Origin: GCA-002726655 sp046582185
GTDB lineage: Bacteria > Pseudomonadota > Gammaproteobacteria > Pseudomonadales > Azotimanducaceae
NCBI GenBank assembly: GCA_046582185.1
Contig: JAYGEX010000040.1
Location: 124,001-188,000, forward strand
Direction: 5' to 3'
Length of the DNA: 64,000 nt
Made by a program: the position numbers and the translations under genes. The notes beneath the pieces were generated by a model. It made no database searches. It was not told the DNA's origin and was given only the letters and a program-made list of their open reading frames with translations. This document shows positions 62,355-64,000 of the stretch, in pieces (the first letter of the stretch is position 1; each line of letters opens with the position of its first letter).

Positions 62355-62900
62355 TCAATAAATGCTGCTACTACCCAGGTCATGGGAGGCAAGATGCCGA
62401 AAGATGATGTCTACGCAAAAAATAATCGTTGCATACTCGACGAAAAATAACAGGAACACAGTTGCCTTTAGATACAAGGGTTGATCGTCGACCCACCCCA
62501 ACTGAAGGTTAGCAGTAGTAATAACCAAGGCCAACAATAGTTCTACCGCTACAATTTTGCGGCTCGGTTCCAATAATTCAAGTGTCGATTTTGTCGCAGG
62601 ATCAAATTCAAGAAACAAGAGGACGTCGCTATGCCAACCCCGGCCAAGCCGAAAATAGAAAATCAAAAAGAAACTGATGACAGCAACAAAAGCCACGGCA
62701 TTACGATAGATATCGGGATCGGGAACCCTGGCAAGAATCAATGCGACAAAGGCCATCAAAGTCATGCCAATAAAACTACCAAGACCAAGAAACCAAGGCG
62801 GCAAACCTGTCTTGTCGAGCCAGGTCAATATTCGGGTGTGGGTGAGTCCAGGCGTTGCAATGGATTCCACGATTTCTTCCTGAGCGGCTGATTTCTGCAT
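62355..62900 (-). CDS. Hypothetical four-helix membrane protein
   Basis: This is a 181-residue protein that I do not recognise. Four hydrophobic segments are visible: FLGLGSFIGMTLMAFVALIL, AVAFVAVISFFLIFYF, VAVELLLALVITTANLQL and ATVFLLFFVEYATIIF. The loops are short and acidic (LEFDPATKSTLELLEPSRK). No motif suggests a transporter or enzyme. It is divergent from the MFS gene at 63065 and convergent with the MFS gene at 61111. Confidence 0.65.
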   Translation of the reverse strand: MQKSAAQEEIVESIATPGLTHTRILTWLDKTGLPPWFLGLGSFIGMTLMAFVALILARVPDPDIYRNAVAFVAVISFFLIFYFRLGRGWHSDVLLFLEFDPATKSTLELLEPSRKIVAVELLLALVITTANLQLGWVDDQPLYLKATVFLLFFVEYATIIFCVDIIFRHLASHDLGSSSIY

Positions 62901-63064
62901 GAGATAGCCTGTAATCGCAAATCCTCCTCTGACTAAAAAACGCTATACTACCCCAAGCATCAAACGTCGCGTACCCATTTCCACCCTATGCGATTTGTTT
63001 GCATTCGACAAGTGAATCTCTTTCCAAGTGAATGCAAGTCAATAGAAGTGCTTTCCGGATGTAA

Positions 63065-64000
63065 ATGAAACCTCTACACACCTACTTTGTTGGTACCGGA
63101 TCCTGGTACTTTGCCTACGGCATTCAGACTGTAACCTTTGCCTGGCTTGTGACAATAGTCCTGAATGAATCCCCAGACAGGGTTGGCTTTGCCCAAATGT
63201 TCTTTCTCGCGCCAGCTATGGTACTGATGTTACTTGGCGGCAGCCTGGCAGATCATTTCGGCGGCAGCATTATCGCCTTTTATGGCCAAATCGCGGCAGC
63301 GGCTGCGCCTATTTTTCTAACCATTATGATGGTCACCGACCACTTCACTTACAGCTCGATTTTAATCTTCGCAGTGATGATGGGTTGTGCCCAATCCCTC
63401 GTGACACCAGCCAGGGACGGACTACTGGCACTGGTCGCCGATGGACGCATTCAACGCAGGGTTGTTCAGGCCAGCATGGTCCAATTTAGCATACAGATGC
63501 TAGGTTTTATGATGGCATCCTTTGCAGACAAAACCGGTGCTATTGCAATACTACTGGTTCAATCAGCATCATTGGCTTTGGGGGCAATTGCGTTCCATCG
63601 TTTACGTGTTCCCCACACCCCACCCGTAAATTCAGGAAATCTCAGCCCCTTCAAACAAGTCGCTTCATCTATAAAAGAAGGTTTCTATAGCGTAAAAGCA
63701 TCTCCCTCAATGCGCATCGTAGTCATACAGAATTGCGCCATGGGAATATTCTTTATGGGCTCATACGTCGTTACCCTGCCTTTGATTGTCAGGGAACTCT
63801 ATCAAGGTTCATCGCAAGAGCTTGCTGGTATGAATGCTGCCAACGCATTCGGCTTGGTCATTACAATATTCATCTTACTCAGAATTGGCGACATTCATCG
63901 TCAGGGCCGAGCCCTGCTCATAGCACAGGGAGTTGGCTCAATCGCCCTCGCATCAGGTGGACTGGGCCTCGGCTATTATCCATTGGTACTTTCGGTCTTC
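63065..64000 (+). CDS. MFS transporter, N-terminal part (open at window end)
   Basis: The frame from ATG 63065 is open to the last base of the window (312 codons). It begins MKPLHTYFVGTGSWYFAYGI and has at least eight hydrophobic helices. The loop 2-3 motif is LGGSLADHFGGSIIAFYG. The type resembles the MFS_3/EntS-like exporters. The C-terminal third is outside the window. The substrate is unknown. Confidence 0.8.
   Translation, partial: MKPLHTYFVGTGSWYFAYGIQTVTFAWLVTIVLNESPDRVGFAQMFFLAPAMVLMLLGGSLADHFGGSIIAFYGQIAAAAAPIFLTIMMVTDHFTYSSILIFAVMMGCAQSLVTPARDGLLALVADGRIQRRVVQASMVQFSIQMLGFMMASFADKTGAIAILLVQSASLALGAIAFHRLRVPHTPPVNSGNLSPFKQVASSIKEGFYSVKASPSMRIVVIQNCAMGIFFMGSYVVTLPLIVRELYQGSSQELAGMNAANAFGLVITIFILLRIGDIHRQGRALLIAQGVGSIALASGGLGLGYYPLVLSVF

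Overview
The window is a piece of a bacterial chromosome, most likely from a free-living, probably marine, gammaproteobacterium. The family-level matches (YaeQ, FxsA, SelO/YdiU, MdlAB-like ABC exporters, SpoVR and YfbK relics) are gammaproteobacterial. The many lipid and hydrocarbon enzymes (CYP153-type P450, Baeyer-Villiger monooxygenase, acyl-CoA dehydrogenases, crotonases, MFE-2-like SDRs, a luciferase-like monooxygenase, PF04909 amidohydrolases) are typical of aerobic marine clades. No rRNA, tRNA, CRISPR array, intact transposase, phage or plasmid gene was recognised. Base composition looks even, with G+C near one half by eye. The organism assignment is inference.

Layout. 1-7 kb: the end of an ovothiol-type methyltransferase, a GNAT, a DUF1330 protein, argC, an M19 dipeptidase lipoprotein and a Baeyer-Villiger monooxygenase. 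7-18 kb: crotonase, CYP153, SelO, acyl-CoA dehydrogenase, two PF04909 amidohydrolases, a broken SpoVR gene, an SDR and a beta-lactamase-fold hydrolase. 18-24 kb: a minus-strand operon with overlapping genes (alpha/beta hydrolase, crotonase, MoxR/CbbQ-type AAA ATPase) ending in a 1027-residue CbbO/NorD-type VWA protein. 24-33 kb: FxsA, YaeQ, an M20 dipeptidase and an operon of PhyH dioxygenase, FAD monooxygenase and acyl-CoA dehydrogenase, with five gene relics between them. 33-41 kb: FGGY kinase, heterodimeric ABC exporter, GPH-family symporter, SDR and a lactonase-type propeller. 42-48 kb: an exported repeat protein, then a tight operon of amidohydrolase, SelA-like PLP enzyme, CDP-alcohol phosphatidyltransferase and APH-fold kinase. 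48-53 kb: a propeller/GGDEF sensor and a subtilisin. 53-64 kb: an exported SAM hydroxide adenosyltransferase, a frameshifted gene, a class III aminotransferase, an Arc-like regulator with a tandem operator, a MATE pump, a luciferase-like monooxygenase and two MFS transporters.

Two themes stand out. First, many catabolic enzymes for acyl, terpenoid or hydrocarbon substrates are scattered as small units rather than forming one pathway. Second, the gaps between genes hold recognisable dead genes (SpoVR, YfbK, a secreted-peptide/hybrid-kinase chimera, the C-terminal ends of an MCP and of CheB). They also hold a dispersed roughly 110-bp MITE-like repeat (three full copies, one half copy). In at least two places its edge supplies the stop codon of the neighbouring reading frame. 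The subtilisin has an in-frame amber codon 34 codons before what looks like its conserved natural C-terminus.
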